In this document: piece by piece, positions 46,281 to 54,513 of the stretch
Layout of the letters: each line of letters opens with the position of its first letter
How positions within the stretch are numbered: position 1 is the stretch's first letter
Assembly: GCA_938083505.1 (NCBI GenBank)
Contig: CALKCF010000007.1
Coordinates: 1 to 64,000 of the forward strand
DNA length: 64,000 nucleotides
From: an uncultured archaeon
GTDB taxonomy: Archaea; Thermoproteota; Nitrososphaeria_A; Caldarchaeales; Wolframiiraptoraceae
Direction of reading: 5' to 3'
Notes under the pieces: generated by a model
Seen by the model: only the letters and a program-made list of their open reading frames with translations
Databases searched by the model: none
What the model was told of the DNA's origin: nothing
Made by a program: the position numbers and the translations under genes

Positions 46281-46868
46281 ATGGAGAGTTGTGTAATGCC
46301 AAAGGGGCCTGAGCCAACTATAAAAATAGAAAATGTCGTAGCCAGTGTGACCCTTTTCCAGAGACTCGACCTATCTCAGATACAGAGGAGCTTCCCGGAT
46401 GTTGAGTACAAGCCGGCACAGTTCCCAGGCCTTGTCTTCAGACTTCAGAAGCCGAAGACGGCCACGCTGATCTTCAGCAGCGGCAAGATGGTCTGCACTG
46501 GGGCTGAGAGCGAGGAGGAGTCTATCAAGGCAGTTAAGACAGTCGTCAAACTCCTGAAAAAGGAGGGCTTCCTGATTAAGGAGGAGCCGCAAATAGAGAT
46601 ACAGAACATAGTGGCGAGCGTTGACCTCCATGGCAGGATAGACTTGGAAAGGGCTGCAGCGGAGTTGGAAAATGTCATGTACGAGCCTGAGCAGTTCCCA
46701 GGCCTAATCTACAGAATGGAGCAACCCAAAGTCGTCATACTTATGTTCGCGAGCGGCAAGCTCGTCTGCACTGGCGCTAAGTATGAGCGGGAGGTCTACG
46801 AGGCGGTACAAAAGTTGAAGGGAATACTGGAAGATAAAAATCTGCTGATATATAACACAACGTCATGA
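46281..46868 (+). CDS. tbp: TATA-binding protein
   Basis: General transcription factor that binds TATA boxes. It has 195 residues in two repeats: repeat one [14 protein letters not shown]...[26 protein letters not shown]; repeat two [14 protein letters not shown]...[26 protein letters not shown]. The start is ATG 46281 or 46296 (upstream of PEPTIKIEN). Two TATA-like boxes precede it (46247-46261 and 46268-46277), each placed to give a nearly leaderless mRNA for one of the two ATGs. Convergent with leuB, overlapping its end by 6 bases. Confidence 0.96.
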   Translation: MESCVMPKGPEPTIKIENVVASVTLFQRLDLSQIQRSFPDVEYKPAQFPGLVFRLQKPKTATLIFSSGKMVCTGAESEEESIKAVKTVVKLLKKEGFLIKEEPQIEIQNIVASVDLHGRIDLERAAAELENVMYEPEQFPGLIYRMEQPKVVILMFASGKLVCTGAKYEREVYEAVQKLKGILEDKNLLIYNTTS

Positions 46869-47891
46869 CGTACGCTTTCCTTTTAGCAGAATTTCGATGA
46901 ACCTTTTTGTTACGTCTTCTGCGGTCGCTCTACCGCCTAAATCAGGTGTCAGGCTCTTCGGGTCCTGCAGTAAGCAGAGCACAGTGTCCTCCAGGTCTCT
47001 TGCCGCTTTTAGCATGACCGTGTTGTTCTTTTTCTTGCCAAGCCACTCGAGCATCATCTTTGACGCCATAATTTGAGCTATAGGGTTTGCGTATAGTGGG
47101 TTGATGTCCGGCGCCGTTCCGTGAACCGGCTCGAACAGGCCGAACTCGTCTCCTATATTGGCCGAGTAGGCTAGGCCCAAGCTACCAACTATGCCCGCAG
47201 CCTCGTCGCTCAGTATATCGCCGAACATATTCGTCGTGAGTATGACATCGAACTTCTGTGGATTACTCACGAGCTGGTACGCCGCATTATCGACGAGCAC
47301 CTCCTCTATAGTTACGTAGGGATAAGATTTAGCGACCTCGAACGTTGCCCTTCTTAAAAGCTCAAAACTTTTCAGCACGTTTACCTTGTGGACGACCGTC
47401 ACCCTTTTCTTCCTGGCTTCTGCTATCTGAAACGCAACATTAGCTATCCTCAAGCACGCCTTCTTAGTAAGCACCATAAGGGCAACCGCATACTCCTCGC
47501 CGACGTCCTCAAGGCCTTTATACAAGTCTTCTGTGTTCTCCCTGACGATCACTAAATCCACATCACTCCACTTGGAGCTCACTCCAGGAAACGTCCTGAA
47601 GGGTCTTATATTGGCATAAAGGTCCAGCTTCTGCCTTAGGAAGACTATTACGTCCTTCGCCGACTCGCCGACAGGCCCCTTTAAGCATGCGTCTGAAGAC
47701 CTTATCTTGTCGAACGAGTCCTTCGGTAGCGGCTCGCCGAAATCCTTCTTTGCAGAATCGCCGGCTGGTGCCTCCACGAAGCTCAAATTGAAACCATAAG
47801 CCTCAGAAATGACCTCCAATACTTTTTTTGCAGACCTGACGACGACAGGGCCTATGCCGTCGCCCGGTATTACGCTTATGAGGTTTGCCAT
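46863..47891 (-). CDS. leuB: 3-isopropylmalate dehydrogenase (isocitrate/isopropylmalate dehydrogenase family)
   Basis: NAD-dependent beta-decarboxylating dehydrogenase of 342 residues. [11 protein letters not shown], the substrate Arg motifs [10 protein letters not shown] and [18 protein letters not shown] with the catalytic Lys, and [21 protein letters not shown] with the metal Asp are present, then [13 protein letters not shown]. The placement divergent from leuA and close to ilvBNC favours isopropylmalate; isocitrate dehydrogenase is the alternative. TATA (rc of AATATTTAAGC at 47913-47923) gives a leaderless start. Confidence 0.9.
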   Translation of the reverse strand: MANLISVIPGDGIGPVVVRSAKKVLEVISEAYGFNLSFVEAPAGDSAKKDFGEPLPKDSFDKIRSSDACLKGPVGESAKDVIVFLRQKLDLYANIRPFRTFPGVSSKWSDVDLVIVRENTEDLYKGLEDVGEEYAVALMVLTKKACLRIANVAFQIAEARKKRVTVVHKVNVLKSFELLRRATFEVAKSYPYVTIEEVLVDNAAYQLVSNPQKFDVILTTNMFGDILSDEAAGIVGSLGLAYSANIGDEFGLFEPVHGTAPDINPLYANPIAQIMASKMMLEWLGKKKNNTVMLKAARDLEDTVLCLLQDPKSLTPDLGGRATAEDVTKRFIEILLKGKRTS

Positions 47892-48204
47892 ATTCTAGCC
47901 CACTTTTCTGTGAATATTTAAGCGTTGAAATCTGGCATCATGGGACCATGATCGCAGCATCTGTACTTTTCCGGCAAACTGTGAATTAGTTCAGTATTCG
48001 CGGAAAAATTTTCCAGCATGCTGAACTAATTCTCGAGAAACGCTTATATATCGTTTGCCAACAAAGATGTGTAAGTTCGATAGGTGAGCAAAGTGAACCA
48101 ACTCGAATAAATTTGGCAAAACTTTTCGAGCTAACATCTAACAAAACCTTTCAAAAATCCTGTTCTGTCGATGTTGTTGCACTTCTTCTCTGAGGTGCTG
48201 TCCA
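47892..48204. promoter_or_regulatory. Divergent leuB-leuA control region with nested dyad and leader
   Basis: A 313-base gap. leuB (minus) and leuA (plus) have near-identical promoter cores, AACGCTTAAATAT (minus, 47926-47914) and AACGCTTATATAT (plus, 48040-48052). Between them is a perfect 12-base inverted repeat, GAATTAGTTCAG (47983-47994) and CTGAACTAATTC (48021-48032), and in its middle the near-palindrome GGAAAAATTTTCC (48002-48014); both centre at 48007-48008. This is a likely operator. From about 48073 a leader of some 130 bases precedes leuA, with a leader-ORF and hairpin at its end. Confidence 0.6.
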
Positions 48205-48230
48205 ATGGCTTGGAGGAAAATACTATCTGA
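48171..48230 (+). CDS. Candidate leuA leader peptide with Leu-Leu, overlapping leuA start
   Basis: ATG 48171 opens 19 codons ending in TGA 48228-48230: [14 protein letters not shown] and five more. The two Leu codons are UUG-UUG. The leuA ATG (48205) is inside it in the +1 frame. A 7-bp hairpin (one G-U) joins GCACTTC (48179-48185) and GAGGTGC (48192-48198), which is the leuA Shine-Dalgarno. No Shine-Dalgarno precedes the small ORF, which weakens the case. Confidence 0.4.
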   Translation: MLLHFFSEVLSNGLEENTI

Positions 48231-49731
48231 GGGGTATAACATTCCCGAGAGAGTTAGTATATTCGACACGACCCTAAGAGATGGTGAGCAGACGCCTGGC
48301 GTCGCCCTGACGCCGGAGGATAAGGTCGAGATAGCTATACAGCTCGACAAGCTCGGCGTCGACATCATAGAAGCAGGCTTTCCGATAACCTCGAAGGGTG
48401 AACAGAAGGCCGTATCGGACATATGTAAGCTCGGCCTCTCGGCCAAAATATGCGCACTTGCAAGGTGCGAGAAGAACGACATAGATGCGGCGGTCGATGC
48501 TGGCGTCGATTGGGTCCACGTGTTCCTGGCAACCTCCGACATACACCTAAAGCACAAGCTTAGGATGACAAGGGAGCAAGCCCTCACGAAGATAGCAGAA
48601 GCTGTTGAGTATGCTAAATCAAGAGGGGTGATTGTTCATTACTCGGCCGAAGATGCGACAAGGACAGAACATGACTTTCTGATGAAAGCGTTAAAAGTAG
48701 CAGTCGATGCTGGAGCGGACAGTGTAGACATACCAGACACCGTTGGCTTTGGGATACCCGCGGCAATTCGTAGAATAGTGTCCTCTGCGAAGTTTGTTAC
48801 AGGAAAGCCAGTAGCAGTTCACTGTCATGACGACATGGGGTTGGCAGTAGCAAACTCGCTTTCAGCCGTCGAAGCAGGTGCGGAGATAATCCATGCGACG
48901 ATTAACGGAATAGGTGAGAGGGCTGGCAATGCAAGCTTAGAGGAGATAGTCGTAGCACTAAACATGCTTTACGGTGTGAAGACTAACATAAACCTACAAG
49001 AGATATACAAGACGTCTAGGCTTGTTGCAAAGCTTACTGGTGTTTGGATTCCTAAGAACAAGGCAATAGTCGGCGAGAACGCTTTTGCGCACGAGAGCGG
49101 TATACACGTGCACGGTATACTCGGCTCTCCTGAAACTTACGAACCAATAGCACCAGAACTTGTCGGAAGGAGAAGGAAGATAGTTGCCGGAAAGCACTCA
49201 GGCATACACAGCATAGATTTCCTGCTTAAAGAGCGCGGTCTTGAGATGGACAAGGTGAAGGCTAGAGAAGTTCTGGAAAGGGTCAAAGCCCTCGGGGATA
49301 TGGGCATGAGGGTTTCGGACGCCAAACTTAAGGAGATAGCTGAAGAAATTGTAGGCGAGTCAAGAGATTCTCGGACAATATTCCTGAAGGAGTTCAGCGT
49401 CGTATCGAATACGAATTGTGCGACGGCGCGCATATCTTTGAAAATAGGCGACGAAGTCATCACGGCTGAGTCTTTAGACCACAGCCCGGTTGCCGCATCC
49501 CTCTCAGCCCTTCTGAACGCTGTATCGAGAAAGATGAACATCAAGTTGATTGACTTTAGAATCGATGCAACATCTTACTCACCAGATTTGAAATGTGAGG
49601 CAGAAGTAGTTTTGAGTGTCAACAACTCACAGGAGTATGTTGGCGAGGCGGTCGGGCACGACCCGGCTTTTGTCACAGTAAACGCCATAATAACGGGCAT
49701 CGAGAAGGCTGTGCAGTCCTCTCGGTCATAG
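48205..49731 (+). CDS. leuA: 2-isopropylmalate synthase
   Basis: Condenses acetyl-CoA with 2-oxoisovalerate, the first step of leucine synthesis. It has 508 residues. The catalytic barrel shows [15 protein letters not shown], the [14 protein letters not shown] metal site, [14 protein letters not shown], and HESGIHVHG. The C-terminal 130 residues are the LeuA regulatory domain, absent from short forms, so leucine feedback is plausible. ATG 48205 has Shine-Dalgarno GAGGTG (48192-48197), 7 bases away. A citramalate synthase role is less likely. Confidence 0.93.
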   Translation: MAWRKILSEGYNIPERVSIFDTTLRDGEQTPGVALTPEDKVEIAIQLDKLGVDIIEAGFPITSKGEQKAVSDICKLGLSAKICALARCEKNDIDAAVDAGVDWVHVFLATSDIHLKHKLRMTREQALTKIAEAVEYAKSRGVIVHYSAEDATRTEHDFLMKALKVAVDAGADSVDIPDTVGFGIPAAIRRIVSSAKFVTGKPVAVHCHDDMGLAVANSLSAVEAGAEIIHATINGIGERAGNASLEEIVVALNMLYGVKTNINLQEIYKTSRLVAKLTGVWIPKNKAIVGENAFAHESGIHVHGILGSPETYEPIAPELVGRRRKIVAGKHSGIHSIDFLLKERGLEMDKVKAREVLERVKALGDMGMRVSDAKLKEIAEEIVGESRDSRTIFLKEFSVVSNTNCATARISLKIGDEVITAESLDHSPVAASLSALLNAVSRKMNIKLIDFRIDATSYSPDLKCEAEVVLSVNNSQEYVGEAVGHDPAFVTVNAIITGIEKAVQSSRS

Positions 49732-49741
49732 GTGGAGTAAC

Positions 49742-49942
49742 ATGAAAGTTATCACGAAACGTTTTTATAATGCGGAAGTTTTTCCCTTCACTTTGAGATG
49801 TGAGGGTGATAATAATGCGCCAAATTATCTAGCAATTTTAGATAAGCCCTCACCTAGTATCTACCCTCTAGTATCGTGCTGTTCTCTTCTTTATCTGGAA
49901 ATCCATTTGTATGCGGTGAAGGCATATGGTAAGGGCAGCTGA
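49742..49942 (+). CDS. Possible 66-residue ORF between leuA and ilvB
   Basis: An ATG 49742 with GGTGGAG upstream follows leuA by 10 bases and opens a 66-codon frame that overlaps the ilvB start by 17 bases. The protein looks non-conserved, with a run of Leu, Ile and Val near its end. Against it: an internal TATA (TTTTTATAATG, 49762-49772) and structured leader of ilvB lie within it, so it may be only an accidental frame or a coupling leader. Confidence 0.25.
   Translation: MKVITKRFYNAEVFPFTLRCEGDNNAPNYLAILDKPSPSIYPLVSCCSLLYLEIHLYAVKAYGKGS
49762..49925 (+). promoter_or_regulatory. ilvB promoter and structured leader with Ile-Ile mini-ORF
   Basis: TATA TTTTTATAA (49762-49770) predicts transcription from about 49792. 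Then comes a nested hairpin: outer GTGAGGG (49800-49806) with CCCTCAC (49847-49853), inner TTATCTA (49825-49831) with TAGATAA (49839-49845). Inside is a five-codon ORF, ATG CGC CAA ATT ATC TAG (49815-49832), Met-Arg-Gln-Ile-Ile, with Shine-Dalgarno GGTGAT at 49805-49810. TCACC (49850-49854) can pair with either this GGTGA or the ilvB GGTGA (49915-49919). A second ACCCTC (49863-49868) can also pair GAGGGT. CTAGTATC is repeated at 49854 and 49868. Confidence 0.5.
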
Positions 49943-51671
49943 TGCTCTGGTCAAGGCCATGGAATCAAAGGGTGTGGAGGTCATCTTCGGTATACCCGGT
50001 GGTTCTAATTTAACGTTTTACGACGCGCTGTATGACAGTAACATAAGAACCATACTGATGAGGCATGAACAGCAGGCAGTGCATGCGGCAGAGGGTTATG
50101 CAAGGGTTAAGGGAAGGCCTGGGATAGCCTTAGCGACATCAGGTCCAGGTGCAACGAACCTAGTGACCGGAATAGTTAACGCGATGATGGACAGTCAGCC
50201 TGTTATAGCGATAACTGGTCAGGTAACGCGCGACGTGCTCGGAACAGATGCCTTCCAAGAAACGGACATAACAGGCATACTTTTGCCCGTCACAAAATAT
50301 ACTGTAACTGTCAAAGACCCATCTAAGCTTGCCCAGACGTTCATAGACGCATGGTACATCGCCACAACCGGCAGGCCTGGTCCTGTTCTCATCGACGTTC
50401 CAAGGGACGTGTTCCAAGCAGAGGTCGAGCCTCAGTGGAAGAACGAGCCAAGTCTAGCGAAGTATGTGCTAGACTCTCAGATAAGCCATGTCCATGAACC
50501 GGACCCGGAGCTCATAGTGAGGGCTGCCGAGATATTGACGAACGCCGAGAAACCCGTGATAATAGCTGGCGGAGGTGTGATAATAAGTAACGCTTCCGAG
50601 GAACTCGTCAAGCTGGCCGAGTACCTTATGGCTCCTGTCGTGGTTACAACACCTGGTCTGGGTTCCATACCTTCTGACCACCCGCTCATGCTGGGCGTCA
50701 TTGGTATGCATGGCAGAATTGAGGCAAACCTTGCCGTGATAGAGTCGGACACGATTCTGGCAGTCGGTATAAGGTTCTCCGATAGGTCTGTTGGAAGGTT
50801 TGATGAGCTTCAAAGAGATAGAAAGATAATCCACATAGATATAGATGCTAGCGAGATCAGCAAGAATGTTACACCAACCGTAGGCATAGTCGGCGATGCC
50901 AAGAGGACTTTGGCCGAAATTTATGCCTGCGTAACTTCAAGGATTGCAAGAAAAGACGCGAGACCATTCGTTCAAAGGCTCAAAGCGATAGGTGAGAGGT
51001 TTGATGAGTTCATGAACAACCATGGCGAACTGAGTAGGATAACTCCTTGGCGTGCGCTTAAGGTGATAAGAGAGGAGTTACCACGGAATGCAATAGTAGC
51101 GACGGGTGTCGGGCAACACCAGATGTGGGTCCAGCTTTACTTCAAGGTTTTCGAGCCAAGAACGCTTCTGACGAGTTGCGGCCTCGGAACTATGGGCTTC
51201 GGCCTACCTGCTGCCATCGGCGCGAAAATTGCAGCACCAGACAGGGCCGTAGCCTGCATCGATGGCGACGGTAGTTTCATCATGACGTGCCAGAGCTTGA
51301 TACCGATAGCCCAGTACGACATACCCATTATATGCATAATATTCAACAATAGGGTCCTAGGTATGATAAGGCAGTGGCAGGACTTCTTCTACCAAAAAAG
51401 GTACAAGGATGAGAGTCTCAATATATATCTAAAGAAATACGTCAGTAAAAGCGTTGATTATGTGAAGCTCGCAGAATCCATGGGTGTAGAGGGAGCTTTA
51501 GCAGAGTCGCTGGACGATTTAAGGATGTTAATTAGGAGGGCTGTAAGAGCAGGACAAGCGCTGGTCATAGACTTGCCGATAGACAAGGATGAGAGAGTAC
51601 TGCCAATGGTACCTCCTGGCAAGTGGCTCAGTCAGATGATAGTGCCCCAGGGGTTCGATATCTATGGTTAA
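49926..51671 (+). CDS. ilvB: Acetolactate synthase, large (catalytic) subunit
   Basis: Thiamine-diphosphate enzyme making acetolactate and acetohydroxybutyrate, the first common step of valine, leucine and isoleucine synthesis. It has 581 residues. GIPGGSNLTFYDAL, the activating Glu in RHEQQAVHAAEGYAR, ATSGPGATNLVTGI, and the diphosphate site GDGSFIM followed by NNRVLGMI are typical. The Shine-Dalgarno GGTGA ends 6 bases before ATG 49926. It overlaps ilvN by 8 bases. Confidence 0.95.
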   Translation: MVRAADALVKAMESKGVEVIFGIPGGSNLTFYDALYDSNIRTILMRHEQQAVHAAEGYARVKGRPGIALATSGPGATNLVTGIVNAMMDSQPVIAITGQVTRDVLGTDAFQETDITGILLPVTKYTVTVKDPSKLAQTFIDAWYIATTGRPGPVLIDVPRDVFQAEVEPQWKNEPSLAKYVLDSQISHVHEPDPELIVRAAEILTNAEKPVIIAGGGVIISNASEELVKLAEYLMAPVVVTTPGLGSIPSDHPLMLGVIGMHGRIEANLAVIESDTILAVGIRFSDRSVGRFDELQRDRKIIHIDIDASEISKNVTPTVGIVGDAKRTLAEIYACVTSRIARKDARPFVQRLKAIGERFDEFMNNHGELSRITPWRALKVIREELPRNAIVATGVGQHQMWVQLYFKVFEPRTLLTSCGLGTMGFGLPAAIGAKIAAPDRAVACIDGDGSFIMTCQSLIPIAQYDIPIICIIFNNRVLGMIRQWQDFFYQKRYKDESLNIYLKKYVSKSVDYVKLAESMGVEGALAESLDDLRMLIRRAVRAGQALVIDLPIDKDERVLPMVPPGKWLSQMIVPQGFDIYG

Positions 51672-51933
51672 GCATACGTTCACCGCATTGATAGAGGACT
51701 CACTGGAGGCACTCCTCAAAGTATTCTTGACTACGAAGCAAGCTCAGGCGAAGCTTATCCGTGTGGAAGTTGACGATTCTGGTATAGATAACGTCAAGCT
51801 CTTAACTATGACGGTGTCGGTAAAACCTGAAAGGGCGGAGTGGCTCAAGAGAAAGTTATTTAACCTACCTGTGGTGCTGAAGGTAGATTACACAATATCG
51901 GATACGGGTCTGATGAAAAGTATGGATGCATAG
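51664..51933 (+). CDS. ilvN: Acetolactate synthase small subunit, short ACT-domain form
   Basis: Regulatory subunit of IlvB; only 89 residues and one ACT-like domain ([17 protein letters not shown], then [20 protein letters not shown], and a second strand [10 protein letters not shown]). Classical IlvN/IlvH has an ACT domain plus a C-terminal domain of about 80-90 residues; the latter is missing. It starts within the end of ilvB and is 14 bases before ilvC, so the operon is ilvBNC. Role is inferred from position and fold. Confidence 0.75.
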   Translation: MVKHTFTALIEDSLEALLKVFLTTKQAQAKLIRVEVDDSGIDNVKLLTMTVSVKPERAEWLKRKLFNLPVVLKVDYTISDTGLMKSMDA

Positions 51934-51947
51934 GTGGTGAGAGGCAG

Positions 51948-52928
51948 ATGGTAAAAATATACTACGAGAGCGACATAAGCCTCGAGCCGCTGCTTGGTAA
52001 GAAGGTAGCAGTCATAGGTTACGGGAGCCAAGGAAGGGCCCAAGCACTCAACATGAGGGACTCTGGAATAGACGTCATTGTTGGTGTTAGAGAAGGAGGA
52101 AAATCTTGGAGTGTGGTGAAAGAAGACGGTCTTGAGCCGCTTCCTGTAGAGAAGGCAGCGAAGGAAGGAGACGTAATCCACATGCTAATACCGGATGTGA
52201 TGCAGCCTGAGGTTTACAAGAAATTCATAGAACCAAACCTGAAAGCTGGAAAGGTCTTGGGCTTCTCGCATGGCTACAACATACACTTTAGGCAGATCAT
52301 ACCACCAAGTTACGTGGACGTCGTGCTCGTCGCTCCTAAGGCACCAGGTCCGAGAATGCGTGAGCTCTACCTTGAAGGCAAGGGCGTCCCGGCACTTTTC
52401 GCGGTGAAACAGGATTATTCTGGAAACGCAAGGATGATAGCTTTGGCTATGGCTAAGGCGTTAGGTTGCGCCAGGGCTGGCGTCCTTGAGACGACATTTA
52501 AGGAGGAGACGGAAACTGACCTACTGGGAGAGCAAGCGGTTTTGGTTGGCGGTCTCATTGAGCTCATAAAGAAGGGATATGAGGTACTGGTCGAGGCAGG
52601 ATACCAGCCAGAGCTTGCATACTTCGAAGTATGCAACGAGATGAAGCTAATAGTCGACTTAATATATAAAGGAGGCTTGGTCGGAATGCTGAAGGCAGTC
52701 TCCGATACCGCAAAGTTCGGCGGCCTACTTGTGGGCTCCCAGATAATCGACGAGCGTGTAAAGGAGAATATGAGGGAGGCTCTCAGGAGAATTCAAGACG
52801 GCTCCTTCGCGAGACTTTGGAGCGAAGACCCGAGGAGTAAGCTAATACTCGAGAAGAAGATGGAGGAAATAAGGAACCATCCAATAGAGAAAGTGGGCGA
52901 GGCCGTTAGGAAGTTGGCCCAAATATAG
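51948..52928 (+). CDS. ilvC: Ketol-acid reductoisomerase
   Basis: Isomerises and reduces acetolactate with NAD(P)H and Mg. It has 326 residues (class I short form). [21 protein letters not shown] is the dinucleotide fold; [19 protein letters not shown], and [14 protein letters not shown] with [17 protein letters not shown] hold metal and substrate residues. Start ATG with GAGGCAG-type Shine-Dalgarno (GGTGGTGAGAGG) upstream. Last gene of ilvBNC. Confidence 0.95.
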   Translation: MVKIYYESDISLEPLLGKKVAVIGYGSQGRAQALNMRDSGIDVIVGVREGGKSWSVVKEDGLEPLPVEKAAKEGDVIHMLIPDVMQPEVYKKFIEPNLKAGKVLGFSHGYNIHFRQIIPPSYVDVVLVAPKAPGPRMRELYLEGKGVPALFAVKQDYSGNARMIALAMAKALGCARAGVLETTFKEETETDLLGEQAVLVGGLIELIKKGYEVLVEAGYQPELAYFEVCNEMKLIVDLIYKGGLVGMLKAVSDTAKFGGLLVGSQIIDERVKENMREALRRIQDGSFARLWSEDPRSKLILEKKMEEIRNHPIEKVGEAVRKLAQI

Positions 52929-53699
52929 TCAGCCTTGGAATAAGATCGGAAGGAGTTTGTAGTACACTGCCAGGCCGAACAGGAGCAGAGACATTAACAA
53001 GACCACATAGTCCTTAGCACTCATTTTAAGTTCTCTTAATGAAGTTCTTTTCTTCGCAGCACCAAAGCACTTAACTTCCATCGCCTCCGCCAACTCGTAT
53101 GCCCTTCTGAGAGCGTTCGCGAGGAGCGGTACGAGTATCGGTATAAGCTTCTTAGCTCTCTCTAAAGGCCCGCCCCTGTCCAGCTCGACGCCGCGTGCCC
53201 TCTGCGCATCCATGATGTCTTTGAGCTCTTGGGCTATTATCGGCGTAAACCTTATCGCCGATATGAAGGCGAATGTGTATGGGTAGGGGACACGCCAGCT
53301 TGTAAGCGTTAGCCCTATCTCTTCCGGTGTCGTGGTCAAGAAGAATATTGAGAACGATGAAAGGAACAGCACAAGCCTGTACGCTAGCGTTGCTGAATAG
53401 TAAAGCGTCTCTTGCAATGTCGCATGGGTATCAGTCGAGATGAAGAATATAGCATTTAAACCAAAGACAAGGGCAGCCAGGGGCATCGAGCCCCTTATCG
53501 TCTTAAGCCAGCGTCGCACTATCTTAGCAATGTAAGCCATAACCGCCTGTACTGTTATGAGAATCGTCAGCATCCATACCTCTGCATACATCACGACTAT
53601 GATGAGCATTATCGTGGAAACGAGAAGTTTCACCCTTGGATCGAGCTTGTGTATCGCTGTATCGCCAGCGTAGAACTTAAGCCCCTCTAGTATGCTCAA
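52929..53699 (-). CDS. ECF transporter T component (CbiQ/EcfT family)
   Basis: Membrane scaffold of an energy-coupling-factor vitamin or metal transporter. It has 256 residues, with about five or six hydrophobic segments and the AQRARGVELDRGG and ANALRRAYELAEAMEVKCFG motifs that contact the ATPases. N terminus YAGDTAIHKLDPRVKLL fits EcfT. Overlaps the following ATPase gene by 23 bases. No S (substrate) component is adjacent, so the substrate is unknown. Confidence 0.85.
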   Translation of the reverse strand: MSILEGLKFYAGDTAIHKLDPRVKLLVSTIMLIIVVMYAEVWMLTILITVQAVMAYIAKIVRRWLKTIRGSMPLAALVFGLNAIFFISTDTHATLQETLYYSATLAYRLVLFLSSFSIFFLTTTPEEIGLTLTSWRVPYPYTFAFISAIRFTPIIAQELKDIMDAQRARGVELDRGGPLERAKKLIPILVPLLANALRRAYELAEAMEVKCFGAAKKRTSLRELKMSAKDYVVLLMSLLLFGLAVYYKLLPILFQG

Positions 53700-54513
53700 G
53701 CCTCCTCAACCCATCCACTATGCTCCTTATAGCATCCTCGACCGAGATTACCTTAGTATTAAAGCCAAGGTCTGCCAACCTAGACACCGTTGCGGCCACC
53801 TGGGGCATGAGTATCGAGCAGCTGCTAAGCAGCTCACCATCTGTCAATATCGCCTCAGCCCTACCGTCCGCCACTATCCTTCCTCTTGACATCAGGATGA
53901 CCCTCGGTCTAAGTTCAGCGACAAACTCTACGTCATGTGTTGAAATTATGACTGACCTTCCCTGTAGATTCAGCTGCTTTATCATTTCCTTTAGCTTCTC
54001 CTTCTGCGCATTGTCCTGGCCGACTGTCGGTTCGTCCATTGCTATGACCTGTGGATTCCATGCCAAGATTATCGCAAGGGCTAGCCTCTTCTTCTCACCA
54101 CCGCTCAGTAGAAAGGGAGACCTCTTCCGGTATTTCTCCAGCTCCATGAACTTAAGGGCCCAGTCTACCCTTCTCTGCACAACCTCCTCACTGAAGCCCA
54201 AATTCCTTAAAGAGAAAGCAACCTCCTCCTCAACCGTCGGAAGAAAGAACATATCGTCGGTGTTTTGGAACATTATGCCGACGATCCTGGACAGTTGTGC
54301 CACGCTAAGCGTCCTAGTGTCCTTTCCGTTTACGTAGACGCTACCGGTGGTTGGTTTTAGAAGACCGTTTAAGTGCTTTATGAACGTAGTCTTGCCAGCA
54401 CCGTTCTCGCCCATCAGCGCCACTAGCTCACCTCTTCCGATCTCGACACTGATACCGTTTAACGCCTTTACACCAGTGGGATAAACGTAGGTCACGTTAT
54501 CGAACCTTATCAT
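53677..54513 (-). CDS. ECF transporter ATPase component (second)
   Basis: ABC ATPase of 278 residues: Walker A GENGAGKTT (35-43), Q-loop near GIMFQNTDDMFF, signature LLSGGEKKR, Walker B VIAMDEPTVGQD and H-loop STHD. It pairs as A/A' with the next ATPase to energise the T component. The C-terminal 50 residues are an added helical tail (ATVSRLADLG). It overlaps the T gene at one end and the other ATPase by 17 bases at the other. Confidence 0.88.
   Translation of the reverse strand: MIRFDNVTYVYPTGVKALNGISVEIGRGELVALMGENGAGKTTFIKHLNGLLKPTTGSVYVNGKDTRTLSVAQLSRIVGIMFQNTDDMFFLPTVEEEVAFSLRNLGFSEEVVQRRVDWALKFMELEKYRKRSPFLLSGGEKKRLALAIILAWNPQVIAMDEPTVGQDNAQKEKLKEMIKQLNLQGRSVIISTHDVEFVAELRPRVILMSRGRIVADGRAEAILTDGELLSSCSILMPQVAATVSRLADLGFNTKVISVEDAIRSIVDGLRRLEHTRGA

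Noticed and set aside
48084-48110. Earlier mini-ORF (GTG start, eight codons) in the leuA leader
   Set aside because: It has only one Leu codon and no Shine-Dalgarno or hairpin relation to leuA.
53720-54337. 205-codon plus-strand frame
   Set aside because: Antisense to the ECF ATPase gene with intact Walker motifs; composition is typical of a shadow frame.
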